Assembly (NCBI GenBank): GCA_022792035.1
Contig: JAAWAE010000036.1
Span: forward strand, 1 to 64,000
Source of the DNA: Ruminiclostridium sp.
Lineage (GTDB): Bacteria; Bacillota; Clostridia; Oscillospirales; Oscillospiraceae
DNA: 64,000 nucleotides
Reading direction: 5' to 3'
Of the stretch, positions 7,908-15,985 are shown piece after piece. Positions within the stretch are counted from its first letter, which is position 1, and each line of letters begins with the position of its first letter. Under the pieces are notes generated by a model. It was given only the letters and a program-made list of their open reading frames with translations. It was not told where the DNA came from and did not search any database. The translations under genes and the position numbers were made by a program.

Positions 7908-7966
7908 AAAAACGACCCGTCTGTTCTGTATCCTTAGGATACCAGAGCAGAACGGGTCGTTTTTTC
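7908..7966 (-). terminator. Terminator between vanS and murT
   Basis: A long stem (ACGACCCGT..CTG.TCTG.TATCC paired across a TTAG loop) is flanked by an A-tract and a T-tract, so it can act on the minus strand behind vanS. It also lies in the leader of murT if a promoter sits just upstream. Confidence 0.8.
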
Positions 7967-7982
7967 ATATTCCATTGTGGTT

Positions 7983-8024
7983 CCCCTAAGAAAATCCTAA
8001 GAAAAGGAGCATATTTTCTTAGGA
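7983..8024 (-). promoter_or_regulatory. VanR-box-like repeats downstream of vanS
   Basis: Two direct copies of CCTAAGAAAA (7984-7993 and 7995-8004) repeat with an 11-bp period and a third, inverted copy (ATTTTCTTAGGA, 8013-8024) overlaps the vanS stop codon. The 12-mers match the published VanR box TCGTANGAAAWT at 10, 10 and 11 of 12 positions. A role in controlling murT-gatD is an inference; a simple hairpin is the alternative. Confidence 0.45.
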
Positions 8025-9161
8025 GCCTTCCAATGCAGGCAAGGTGATGGTAAACGTGGTGCAGTGGTCCACGCTCTGGACCGTGATGGTTCCGCCGTGA
8101 AGGGAAACGATCTCCTTGGCGATGGCCAGTCCAAGGCCGAAGCCTCCGGTGTCGGACATCCGGGCATCGTCGGCCCGATAGAACTTATCAAAGATGGACG
8201 CCAGCTTGTCCGGCGGGATCACGGGTCCCTGGTTTTGTACGCGGATGCTGATCATCCCGTCCTGCTCCTGGGCGGAGAGGACGATCTCGGAATGAGGATC
8301 ACTGTAAGCCGCCGCGTTTTTCAAAAGGTTGTTGATGGCCCGGGCCAGCTTGCCGGGGTCAGCGGAGACGGTGAGGTTGTCGCTGGCGTGGAGCACCACT
8401 GTATTCCCCCGGGCCGTCAGCAGGGGATAAAACTCATCGGTGAGCTGGACCAGCATATAGGACAGGTCCATTTCCTTCCGCTCCAGACGGATCTGGGGAT
8501 GATCGTAGTGGGCGATCTCAAAGAACTCGTTCACCAGCGTCTCCAGCCGCTGAGCCTTGTCCAAGGTGATATGGACATACTTCGCCCGCTGTTCTGCGGG
8601 CATCTCCGGGACCTCCTCCAGCAGGCTCAGATACCCTATGACGGAGGTCAGCGGGGTGCGGATGTCGTGGGCCAAGTACATCACCAAGTCGTTCTTCCGC
8701 TGCTCCGCAAGCTGCTCCGCCATGGCCCGCTGGACCAAGATGTGACGGATCTGGTTGATCTTCAACTCGGTAGACGCCAGCTCCGGGGCCAATTTCACCT
8801 CGTCATCGCTCTCCTGGACCAGGGCGTCAATGCCCCGATTGATCTCATTAAAATATTTCGTAAAACTGTTGAGAAAAAACCGAAGGATGAGCAGGAACAC
8901 CACAACACCGGCAACCAAGAACAGGATCTCAATGTTTCTGCGGAACACGTTCCAATAAAAGGCCAGGGCCGCTTCCCGGTCCTGATCGATATAGTCCGTG
9001 AGGAATCCCACCACGATATTGGCAAACCGTCCTTTGAGCAGGAAGCGGTACAGCAAAAGAACCGCTGCCGCTGAGCCTGCAACAATGACCGCCGTCCCCC
9101 GAAAGAGCTTTCTGCGCAGCTGCCAATAGTCGGAACGTTCCCCTGCTGTCTTATGCCTCAA
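8019..9161 (-). CDS. vanS: VanS-type sensor histidine kinase
   Basis: The 380-residue kinase has two membrane segments (about 22-40 and 77-97) with a short extracellular loop, a linker, an H-box LAHDIRTPLTSVIGY with His165, and an ATP-binding domain with the N box (NNLLKNAAAYS), a degenerate G1 region and GGFGLGLAIAKEIV. This layout is that of VanS proteins, which sense glycopeptides or cell-wall intermediates and phosphorylate VanR. It overlaps vanR by 11 nt. No vanHAX or vanG genes lie nearby, so it may regulate cell-wall genes such as the adjoining murT-gatD instead of a resistance cassette. Confidence 0.88.
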   Translation of the reverse strand: MRHKTAGERSDYWQLRRKLFRGTAVIVAGSAAAVLLLYRFLLKGRFANIVVGFLTDYIDQDREAALAFYWNVFRRNIEILFLVAGVVVFLLILRFFLNSFTKYFNEINRGIDALVQESDDEVKLAPELASTELKINQIRHILVQRAMAEQLAEQRKNDLVMYLAHDIRTPLTSVIGYLSLLEEVPEMPAEQRAKYVHITLDKAQRLETLVNEFFEIAHYDHPQIRLERKEMDLSYMLVQLTDEFYPLLTARGNTVVLHASDNLTVSADPGKLARAINNLLKNAAAYSDPHSEIVLSAQEQDGMISIRVQNQGPVIPPDKLASIFDKFYRADDARMSDTGGFGLGLAIAKEIVSLHGGTITVQSVDHCTTFTITLPALEGS

Positions 9162-9849
9162 TTTTGTAGCCTACCCCCCAGATCGTCTTGATGTATTTTG
9201 GATGCTCCACCGTATCCCCCATCTTTTCCCGGAGGTGACGGATGTGAACGGTGATGGTGTTGTTGTTCTTGCTGTAATACTCATCCTTCCAGATCTCATA
9301 AAAAATCTCCTCAGAGCTGACCGCCTTACCCTTTCGTTCCAAAAGAATTCGCAGGATGGCAAACTCCGTGGGGGTGAGGTTGAGCGGCTTGCCGTTGAGG
9401 AGGCATTCGTGGGTGTCCGTGTTCATCTCCAGGGCGGAGTGGACCAGCAGCGCAGCGCCATTGAGGTTCTCGGCGGTTCCGTATCGCTTATAGCGCCGCA
9501 GCTGCGCCTTCACCCGGGCCACCAGCTCCAGGGGATGGAAGGGTTTCGTCACATAGTCATCCGCCCCCAGGGTCAGGCCGGTAATCTTGTCCATCTCCGC
9601 ATCCTTGGCCGTGAGCATGATGATCGGATAGGTGTACTTCTCCCGGATGGTCTGGCAGATGTCGTAGCCGCTGATGCCTGGCAGCATGATGTCCAGGATC
9701 GCTAAATCCAGCTCTGTGGAGCGGATGCACTCCAGCGCGTCCTGGGACGTGTAAAACTTAAAGACGGTGTAATTTTCATTTTGGAGATACAGCTCTACTA
9801 AGTCGGCGATTTCCCGTTCGTCGTCTACGACGAGGATCTTGTCAGACAT
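9151..9849 (-). CDS. vanR: VanR-type response regulator (OmpR family)
   Basis: The 232-residue protein has a receiver domain with the acidic pair at Asp9/Asp10, phospho-acceptor Asp53 (AILDIMLPG) and Lys102 in VTKPF, followed by an OmpR-type winged helix (NLTPTEFAILRILL to IKTIWGVGYKIEA). The sequence ISGYDICQTIREKYTYPIIMLTAKD is strongly VanR-like. It precedes and overlaps vanS. Direct repeats resembling VanR boxes lie 70-90 bp upstream, suggesting autoregulation. Confidence 0.9.
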   Translation of the reverse strand: MSDKILVVDDEREIADLVELYLQNENYTVFKFYTSQDALECIRSTELDLAILDIMLPGISGYDICQTIREKYTYPIIMLTAKDAEMDKITGLTLGADDYVTKPFHPLELVARVKAQLRRYKRYGTAENLNGAALLVHSALEMNTDTHECLLNGKPLNLTPTEFAILRILLERKGKAVSSEEIFYEIWKDEYYSKNNNTITVHIRHLREKMGDTVEHPKYIKTIWGVGYKIEA

Positions 9850-9917
9850 GGTGTACTCCCCTTTCTCGCGTTTTTGCCCTATTCTATCATAGCGCCTTCC
9901 CCGCTTCTTTGCGAATT

Positions 9918-9940
9918 TATGTAGAAATTATTAAGAAATT
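9918..9940 (-). promoter_or_regulatory. VanR-box-like direct repeats upstream of vanR
   Basis: On the minus strand AATTTCTTAAT and AATTTCTACAT follow each other with an 11-bp period, as expected for an OmpR-type regulator. They match the VanR box at 10 and 8 of 12 positions. A weak -10 element TATGAT lies about 35 bp further toward vanR. Confidence 0.45.
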
Positions 9941-9943
9941 CAT

Positions 9944-9990
9944 AAGGACTACAGAGAGAATCCGTCCTCTTCTCTCTGCAGTCCTTTTTT
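9944..9990. terminator. Hairpin between the Rpn remnant and vanR
   Basis: A 16-bp stem (AAGGACTACAGAGAGA with its near complement) carries a clean T-run only on the plus strand; on the minus strand the tail is TTATGAATTT. It probably ends minus-strand readthrough from the pseudogene side weakly, or terminates antisense transcripts. Confidence 0.55.
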
Positions 9991-9991
9991 G

Positions 9992-10164
9992 TTAGCGAGA
10001 GGAAATGATCTCCTCTACCTCAGCAAGCGGTTTCTCCGCGATCTCAGCAATTTGTTCCAGGGACAAGCCCTTTTGGTACATATTCAAAATATACATAGTG
10101 TGTCTCGCTCTACGAGTACCTCTCTCTTGGTACGCTCCTTGATCCCTTGGCTCAAGTTACACAT
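9992..10164 (-). pseudogene. C-terminal remnant of an Rpn-family nuclease/transposase-like protein
   Basis: Read on the minus strand, one frame gives MCNLSQGIKERTKRE and then hits a stop; after a shift into another frame the sequence continues as ARHTMYILNMYQKGLSLEQI and ends AEIAEKPLAEVEEIISSR and a stop. This is the characteristic tail of Rpn-type (PD-(D/E)XK, 'putative transposase') proteins, which end in a helical repeat with the LYxxGLSLEQIAEIAxxPLxEV pattern. The catalytic N-terminal domain is absent. It appears to be a degraded copy of a mobile-type gene. Confidence 0.6.
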
Positions 10165-10209
10165 AGCATTCACTCCCTCACTGATGGTTCCTTAAGTCTA
10201 TACATTGGC

Positions 10210-10250
10210 AAGGACCTGCCGTCTGTTCACTCCAGACGGCAGGTCCTTTA
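10210..10250 (-). terminator. Hairpin behind the pyruvate:ferredoxin oxidoreductase gene
   Basis: A perfect 16-bp stem (AAGGACCTGCCGTCTG and its complement) with a seven-base loop begins 6 bp after the stop codon. The minus-strand T-tail is short, so termination may be partial. Confidence 0.7.
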
Positions 10251-10255
10251 TTATA

Positions 10256-13200
10256 TCATGCCTGCTGTAACGGCTGCCAATTCTTGCTGAGCTGCTCCAG
10301 ACGCTGATACTTCTCCTTAGCCTCCTTCTCGGCCTGGGCAAAGAGCTCTCTGGCCCGGTCGGGGAAGGTCAGCTGCAGGGAGGAGTAGCGCACCTCGCCG
10401 CTGATGAACTCCTGGAAGTCCATGATGGGCTCGGGGGAATCCAACTGGAAGGGGTTCTTCCCGGCTTCCGCCCGACGGGGATCGTAGCGGAAGAGATGCC
10501 AATAGCCAGCCTGAACGGCGGCGCTCATCTCCAGCATGGTGTTCTTCATGCCTACCTTGATGCCGTGGCTGATGCAGGGGGCATAGGCAATGACAATGGA
10601 GGTGCCGGGATAGGACTCGGCCTCGATGAGGGCCCGGAGGGTCTGGTTGTAGTCCGCGCCCATGGCCACCTGGGCCACATACACAGAGCCATACTGCATG
10701 GCAATGGCCGCCAGGTCCTTTTTCTTCACGGACTTGCCCGCCGCGGCGAACTGGGCCACCGCACCGGTGTTGGTGGCCTTGGATGCCTGACCGCCAGTGT
10801 TGGAATAGACCTCGGTGTCTAGGACAAGGATGTTCACGTTCTCGCCGGAGGCCAAAACGTGGTCCACGCCGCCATAGCCGATATCGTAAGCCCAGCCGTC
10901 GCCGCCGAACGCCCAGACGGATTTCTGGGCAAACATATCCCGCATATCGTAGAGTGCCTTCAGCTGCTCCACGTTGGGCGCTCCGGATGCAATGGCCTGC
11001 GCCAGTGCGGACGCCAAGGCGTCGCCGGTGGTACGGGAGCCGTCGGTCTGCTTGCGGTGGTTGAGCCACTTTTGGGCGGAGAGGGTCACCACAGGCGGGG
11101 TCTGCTCATCCTGCGCGATCGCCCGGGCCAAGTCTGCCGCCGCGCTCTGACGGGCGTTCACAGCCAGGTTCATGCCGTAGCCAAACTCCGCACCATCCTC
11201 GAAGAGGGAGTTCTCCCAGGCAGGGCCACGGCCTTCCCGGTTCACGGTGTAAGGCGTGGAGGGCGCGCTGCCACCCCAAATGGAGGTGCAGCCGGTGGCG
11301 TTGGCGATGTACATCCGGTCCCCGAAGAGCTGGGTGACCAGCTTGACGTAAGGCGTCTCGCCGCAGCCGGCGCAGGCGCCGGAGAACTCGAAGAGGGGCT
11401 GCTCGAACTGGCTGCCCTTGACGGTCTCCTTGGCAAAGGGGATCTGCTTCTTGGTGACGGTTTTGAAACCGTAATCGTAAACGCTCTGCTGCTCCAGCTG
11501 GCTGTCCAGCGGCTTCATGGTCAGAGCCTTGGTCTTGGCGGGACATGCCTCCACGCAGGAGCCGCAGCCGGTGCAGTCCAGCACAGAGACCGTCATGCTG
11601 AAGGCATAGATCTCACAGCCCTTGCCGCGCATATCGTGCATCTTGGTGTGCTTGGGGGCGTTGATGACCTCGTTGGCATCCATGACGATGGGACGGATGC
11701 AGGAGTGGGGGCAGATATAGGAACACAGGTTGCACTGGATGCAGTGCTCCTGATCCCAGGCGGGAACGGCCACGGCGATGCCCCGCTTCTCAAAGGCGGC
11801 AGTGCCCTGGGGCAGGGTGCCGTCGGCGGTGGACATGAGCTTGGAGACGGGGATGGCGTCGCCGCGCATGGCGTTGGCGGGGATCATGACGTCCTTGACA
11901 TACTGGGCCAGCTCCGGACGGTCGGTCTCCACCACGGGCTCGGTGTTCTCGTCCTGTGCGTCCTCCCAGCCCGCGGGGATGAAGACCTCGTGAACACTCT
12001 CCACGCCAGCATCCACAGCGTTGTAGTTCATCATGATGACGTCCATACCCTTGTGGCCGTAGCTCTTGACGATGGCGTCCTTCATATGCTGGACGGCCTC
12101 CTCCACAGGGATGACGTTGGCCAGCTTGAAGAAGGCCGCCTGGAGGATGGTGTTGGAGCGGTTCCCCATGCCCAGCTCAATGGCCTTATGGGTGGCGTCG
12201 CAGGTGAACATCCGGATGTTGTTCTTGGCCAGATACCGCTTGGCGGCAGCGGGCAGATGCTCCTCCAGCTCCTCCTCGTTCCAGGGGCAGTTGAGCAGGA
12301 AGGTCCCGCCGGGCTTCACGTCCTGGACGATGTCGAACTTTTCGATGTAGGATGCCAGGTGGCAGGCCACGAAATCCGCCTTGGTGACGTAGTAAGACGC
12401 CTTGATCTCGTTCTTGCCAAAGCGCAGGTGGCTGACGGTGACGCCGCCGGACTTTTTCGAGTCGTACTGGAAATAAGCCTGGACCTGCATATCGGTGTTG
12501 TCGCCGATGATTTTGATGGAGTTCTTGTTGGCGCCCACGGTGCCGTCGCCCCCCAGGCCCCAGAACTTACAGGCGATGGTGCCCTCGTCGGCCACGTCGG
12601 GCTCCTCGGGGATGGGCAGGGAGCGGTTGGTCACGTCGTCCACGATGTTGATGGTGAAGCTGCGCACCGGCTCGGCCTGCTGGGCATTGCGGAAGGCGGA
12701 GAGGATGCCGCCGGGGGTGGTGTCCTTGGACCCCAGGCCGTAGCGTCCGCCGATGATCTTTGCCCCGGCGAAGGGGGTGCCGGCCACGGCGGTGACCACG
12801 TCCTGATAGAGGGGCTCGCCGATGGAGGAGGGCTCTTTGCAGCGGTCCAGGACCACGATGTTCTTGGCTGTGGCCGGGATGGCCGCCACGAAGCGGTCGA
12901 TGGCAAAGGGACGGTAGAGCCGGACCTTGATCAGGCCCACCTTCTCCCCCTGGGCGTTCATGTAGTCCACCACTTCCTCCGCCGCGTCGCAGACGGAACC
13001 CATGGCTACCATGACGGTCTCGGCGTCCGGCGCGCCGTAGTAGTTGAAGAGTTTATAGTCGGTGCCGAGACGCTGGTTCACCTTGTCCATGTACTCCTCC
13101 ACCACGGCGGGCAGGGCGTCATAGTACTGGTTGCGGGTCTCGTTGGTCTGGAAGAAAATGTCCGGGTTCTGGGCGGAGCCGCGCAGCACCGGGTGATCCG

Positions 13201-13828
13201 GGTTCAGCGCCCGGGCACGGAAGGCGTTCAGGGCATCCATGTCCACCATATCCTTCAGCTCGTCGTAGTCCCAGACCTCCACCTTCTTGATCTCGTGAGA
13301 GGTACGGAAGCCGTCGAAGAAGTGCAGGAAGGGCACTCTCCCGCCGATGGCCGCCAGGTGGGCCACCGCGCCCAGGTCCATGACCTCCTGAGGGTTGTTG
13401 CTGCACAGCAGGGCGTAGCCTGTGGTACGGCAGGACATCACGTCACTGTGATCGCCGAAGATGGACAGCGCGTGGGTCGCCAAGGCCCGGGCGGACACAT
13501 GGGTGACTCCGGGCAGCAGGGACCCGGCAATCTTATACATATTGGGGATCATCAGCAAGAGCCCCTGGGAGGCGGTAAAGGTGGTGGTCAGAGCACCGGC
13601 GGTCAACGAGCCGTGGACCGCACCGGCGGCGCCGCCCTCCGACTGCATGACGGAGACCTTGACCGTCTGCCCAAACATATTCTTCCGCCCCTCGGCAGAC
13701 CATTTATCGGACAGCTCCGCCATCACCGAAGACGGTGTGATCGGGTAGATCGCCGCAACCTCAGTAAACGCATATGCCACATGGGCCGCTGCGGTGTTGC
13801 CGTCCATTGTCTTTCGCTTTCTTGCCAT
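10256..13828 (-). CDS. nifJ: Pyruvate:ferredoxin (flavodoxin) oxidoreductase
   Basis: This single-chain 1190-residue enzyme contains all fused PFOR domains: the N-terminal pyruvate-binding domain (MDGNTAAAHVAYAFTEVAAI, YPITPSSVMAE), the gamma domain around 420-640, a two-cluster ferredoxin domain (CIQCNLCSYICPHSC near 700 and CTGCGSCVEACP near 755), a further CAGCGETPY cysteine pair near 815 and the TPP-binding domain with GGDGWAYDIGYGG and the TEVYSNTGGQASK motif. It oxidises pyruvate to acetyl-CoA and CO2 and reduces ferredoxin, the central step of anaerobic fermentation. The start was set at the ATG after TTAGGAGGAATTCCC; a longer frame has no ribosome binding site. It is monocistronic. 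Confidence 0.97.
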   Translation of the reverse strand: MARKRKTMDGNTAAAHVAYAFTEVAAIYPITPSSVMAELSDKWSAEGRKNMFGQTVKVSVMQSEGGAAGAVHGSLTAGALTTTFTASQGLLLMIPNMYKIAGSLLPGVTHVSARALATHALSIFGDHSDVMSCRTTGYALLCSNNPQEVMDLGAVAHLAAIGGRVPFLHFFDGFRTSHEIKKVEVWDYDELKDMVDMDALNAFRARALNPDHPVLRGSAQNPDIFFQTNETRNQYYDALPAVVEEYMDKVNQRLGTDYKLFNYYGAPDAETVMVAMGSVCDAAEEVVDYMNAQGEKVGLIKVRLYRPFAIDRFVAAIPATAKNIVVLDRCKEPSSIGEPLYQDVVTAVAGTPFAGAKIIGGRYGLGSKDTTPGGILSAFRNAQQAEPVRSFTINIVDDVTNRSLPIPEEPDVADEGTIACKFWGLGGDGTVGANKNSIKIIGDNTDMQVQAYFQYDSKKSGGVTVSHLRFGKNEIKASYYVTKADFVACHLASYIEKFDIVQDVKPGGTFLLNCPWNEEELEEHLPAAAKRYLAKNNIRMFTCDATHKAIELGMGNRSNTILQAAFFKLANVIPVEEAVQHMKDAIVKSYGHKGMDVIMMNYNAVDAGVESVHEVFIPAGWEDAQDENTEPVVETDRPELAQYVKDVMIPANAMRGDAIPVSKLMSTADGTLPQGTAAFEKRGIAVAVPAWDQEHCIQCNLCSYICPHSCIRPIVMDANEVINAPKHTKMHDMRGKGCEIYAFSMTVSVLDCTGCGSCVEACPAKTKALTMKPLDSQLEQQSVYDYGFKTVTKKQIPFAKETVKGSQFEQPLFEFSGACAGCGETPYVKLVTQLFGDRMYIANATGCTSIWGGSAPSTPYTVNREGRGPAWENSLFEDGAEFGYGMNLAVNARQSAAADLARAIAQDEQTPPVVTLSAQKWLNHRKQTDGSRTTGDALASALAQAIASGAPNVEQLKALYDMRDMFAQKSVWAFGGDGWAYDIGYGGVDHVLASGENVNILVLDTEVYSNTGGQASKATNTGAVAQFAAAGKSVKKKDLAAIAMQYGSVYVAQVAMGADYNQTLRALIEAESYPGTSIVIAYAPCISHGIKVGMKNTMLEMSAAVQAGYWHLFRYDPRRAEAGKNPFQLDSPEPIMDFQEFISGEVRYSSLQLTFPDRARELFAQAEKEAKEKYQRLEQLSKNWQPLQQA

Positions 13829-13894
13829 GGGAATTCCTCCTAACCTAAACGGATGGTGCCTCGCTCGGTTTATCCTTTTATTTTTGTTCAAACG

Positions 13895-13917
13895 GGACCC
13901 GCAGCAAGCGCGGGTCC
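13895..13917 (-). promoter_or_regulatory. Leader hairpin of the PFOR mRNA
   Basis: A perfect 8-bp stem GGACCCGC/GCGGGTCC with a seven-base loop lies between the promoter and the ribosome binding site. There is no T-tail on the minus strand, so it may protect or structure the 5' end instead of terminating. Confidence 0.4.
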
Positions 13918-13946
13918 AGACAGTAGGCTCCATTTATGATGCTACT

Positions 13947-13976
13947 ATCCTATCATTTCTGCTGGTGGTTTGTAAA
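13947..13976 (-). promoter_or_regulatory. Probable promoter of the PFOR gene
   Basis: On the minus strand TTTACA is followed after 18 nt by TAGGAT with an extended TGA. The leader would be about 110 nt long. Confidence 0.5.
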
Positions 13977-13982
13977 TGAAGC

Positions 13983-14252
13983 ATCTACCCAAACTTCCTG
14001 CACGAAAGCCTTCATAATATCAGGATAATGCCAAGGCGGAAAAAATGTGACAAAAGTAAGCCCTCGCCCTTGTACAACTTCCCCAAGTTCTTTGACCGTT
14101 TTTCCCGTTCTCCCCTCCTGACCCCGCCTGCATCCCCATTTCCCGCCTGTATTTGGCCCCTGCTCTTTTCGCTTTTCCCGCGTCCAGACAGGGCAGGACC
14201 GGGTTTTTTTGCAGCTCCCGCCCCTCCCCCGCTGCATTTTCACGGTTGGACC
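13983..14252. other. Gene-free, pyrimidine-rich stretch between PFOR and the YeiH-type gene
   Basis: The plus strand is strongly biased to C and T from about 14060 to 14240. Short open frames on both strands here lack ribosome binding sites and family features. The only structure seen is a plus-strand terminator-like hairpin at 14177-14210. Confidence 0.5.
14177..14210 (+). terminator. Plus-strand terminator with no gene in front of it
   Basis: CCCGCGTCC pairs with GGACCGGG (one bulged C) around a ten-base loop and is followed by seven T residues. It faces the YeiH-type gene and would insulate it from upstream antisense transcription or end a small RNA. Confidence 0.55.
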
Positions 14253-14281
14253 TTGACATTTTCTGTAGGGTTTAGTAGGAT
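14253..14281 (+). promoter_or_regulatory. SigA promoter of the YeiH-type gene
   Basis: TTGACA and TAGGAT are spaced by 17 nt, about 50 nt upstream of the start codon. Confidence 0.75.
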
Positions 14282-14333
14282 GTATGATGTTTCTTGCATG
14301 ACTTCAACAAGATAGAAAGTTGGGATCTTTACT

Positions 14334-15365
14334 ATGACATGGCTGAAAACCAACGGGAAGGGGCTCCTGCTCTGCTTGCTCATCGCCCTGCCTTCCTGGT
14401 TCCTGGGAACGAAGTTCCCCCTCATCGGCGGCGCGGTCATCGCCATCCTCCTGGGGATGCTCCTGGCCCTGGTCCTGAAGGAAAAAGCCCCCTTCGCCGC
14501 CGGGATCAAATTCACCTCTAAGAAAATCTTACAGTGGGCTGTCATCCTTCTGGGCTTCGGCCTGGACCTGAATGTAGTGCTGGAGACCGGGCGGCAGTCC
14601 CTGCCCATCATCGTGTGTACCATTGCCGTCTCCCTGCTCATCGCCTACGCCCTCCACCGGGCCCTATCGATCCCCGGACGCATCTCCACCTTGGTGGGGG
14701 TAGGGTCCTCCATCTGCGGCGGCTCTGCCGTGGCGGCCACCGCTCCGGTCATCAACGCCGACGATGAAGAGGTCGCCCAGGCCATTTCCGTGATCTTCTT
14801 CTTCAACGTCCTAGCGGCGATCCTCTTCCCCATCCTGGGCAATCTGGCAGGCTTTGACACCACCTCTGGGGAAGCCTTTGGGATCTTTGCCGGCACTGCC
14901 GTCAATGACACCTCCTCCGTCACCGCCGCCGCCGCCACCTGGGACAGTATGTGGGGCCTGGGCTCTCAGACGTTAGACAAGGCCGTCACGGTAAAACTCA
15001 CCCGGACCCTGGCCATCATCCCCATCACCCTGGTCCTGGCCTTCCTACAGACCCGGAAGGGCAGCAAGGAAGCGGGCCAGAAGGTGGACTTTCGTCAGGT
15101 CTTCCCCTTCTTCATCCTCTACTTCATCGCCGCCTCGCTGATCACCACGATAGCGATCCACTTCGGCGTGGATGCCGCCGCCTTCTCCCCCATCAAAACC
15201 CTCAGCAAATTCTTCATCGTCCTGGCTATGGCCGCAATCGGCTTGAACACCAACATCGTCAAGCTGGTCAAAACCGGCGGCCTGCCCCTGGCCATGGGGG
15301 CCTGCTGCTGGGTAGGGATCACTGCGGTGAGCTTGGTGATGCAGCACGTGTTAGGGCTTTGGTAA
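14334..15365 (+). CDS. YeiH-family putative sulfate exporter
   Basis: The 343-residue protein has about ten hydrophobic segments and the conserved YeiH (PF03601) blocks [25 protein letters not shown] around residue 120, [15 protein letters not shown] near 180 and the ending with [10 protein letters not shown]. Members are annotated as putative sulfate exporters and are often linked to cysteine or sulfonate metabolism, but transport is little tested. The usual neighbouring LysR regulator is not present. The ribosome binding site is weak. A shared terminator follows. Confidence 0.88.
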   Translation: MTWLKTNGKGLLLCLLIALPSWFLGTKFPLIGGAVIAILLGMLLALVLKEKAPFAAGIKFTSKKILQWAVILLGFGLDLNVVLETGRQSLPIIVCTIAVSLLIAYALHRALSIPGRISTLVGVGSSICGGSAVAATAPVINADDEEVAQAISVIFFFNVLAAILFPILGNLAGFDTTSGEAFGIFAGTAVNDTSSVTAAAATWDSMWGLGSQTLDKAVTVKLTRTLAIIPITLVLAFLQTRKGSKEAGQKVDFRQVFPFFILYFIAASLITTIAIHFGVDAAAFSPIKTLSKFFIVLAMAAIGLNTNIVKLVKTGGLPLAMGACCWVGITAVSLVMQHVLGLW

Positions 15366-15385
15366 GCCCCCCAAAAAAACAGACA

Positions 15386-15430
15386 GCAGCAGGGGACAGT
15401 ATCGCTTCGGCCATGCTGTCCCTGCTGCTT
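15386..15430. terminator. Bidirectional terminator
   Basis: GCAGCAGGGGACAG pairs with CTGTCCCTGCTGC (one bulged G) between the converging YeiH-type and flavodoxin-like genes. Confidence 0.75.
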
Positions 15431-15440
15431 ATTGGGAAAG

Positions 15441-15974
15441 TTACACTGCCTTTCCCATCTGGTAAGCCTGTTCCATCACCGGCTGGCCCTGGACCTTCCC
15501 CGCTTCCATGACCCCCGGCGCGTAGAGCCGCCCTCTGAACGCACAGTGTTCCAGATGCTCCACGAAACCGTCCAGATCACCTAGGGACCGCTCTATGATC
15601 TCCGTGCCGAGGCCGGCGGAGACAATATAGTATACCTCCCTGCGCCCCAGGTGCTGCCAGATGGGATAGGTCCGGTCTATGAAGGTCTTCATCTGGGCGC
15701 TGATGCCATAAAAATACACCGGGGTCGCCAGGACCAGCACCTGGGCCCACTCGTACTGCTCCAGCAGCTGGGCCATATCATCCTGGAGCACACAGCGTCC
15801 CTCATGGCGCATACAGCCGTCGCAGGCGCGGCAGAAGCCGATGCGCTTCTCTGCCAGACGGACCAATGTGACCTTGTGGCCGCTCTCCTCCGCGCCTTTT
15901 TGAAAGGCTTCGCAGAGCAGCTGAGAGTTTCCCTGCTTCCTGGGACTGCTGGAAAGAATCAAAACCTCTTTCAT
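15441..15974 (-). CDS. Flavodoxin-like NAD(P)H-dependent oxidoreductase
   Basis: The 177-residue protein opens with the phosphate-binding loop SSSPRKQGNS (8-17) of the NADPH-dependent FMN reductase/flavodoxin fold, and continues with the CRACDGCMRHEGRCVLQDD segment and ATPVYFYGISAQMKTFIDR typical of iron-sulfur flavoprotein-related reductases. The cysteine-rich CxxCxxC region at about 48-62 is common in this family, where it can bind a cluster or remain free. It lies 11 nt after pcrA and is likely co-transcribed. The electron acceptor is unknown. Confidence 0.85.
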   Translation of the reverse strand: MKEVLILSSSPRKQGNSQLLCEAFQKGAEESGHKVTLVRLAEKRIGFCRACDGCMRHEGRCVLQDDMAQLLEQYEWAQVLVLATPVYFYGISAQMKTFIDRTYPIWQHLGRREVYYIVSAGLGTEIIERSLGDLDGFVEHLEHCAFRGRLYAPGVMEAGKVQGQPVMEQAYQMGKAV

Positions 15975-15985
15975 CCCTGTCCTCC

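Noticed and set aside
8019..9849. A glycopeptide-resistance cassette next to vanRS
   Set aside because: No ligase, dehydrogenase or dipeptidase genes are present on either side; only the regulator pair is supported.
10859..13843. 994-codon open frame antisense to the pyruvate:ferredoxin oxidoreductase gene
   Set aside because: It is a shadow of the GC-rich coding strand, is made of Gly/His/Leu/Val-rich sequence, and has no ribosome binding site or family features.
13842..13856. TTAGGTTAG in front of the PFOR start as a DtxR half-box
   Set aside because: Only the left half of the consensus is present and it coincides with the ribosome binding site, so purine-rich chance similarity is more likely.
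13953..14259. Two overlapping minus-strand frames of 79 and 96 codons between PFOR and the YeiH-type gene
   Set aside because: Arg/Gly/Lys-rich products of a pyrimidine-rich strand, no ribosome binding sites, and they overlap both promoters.
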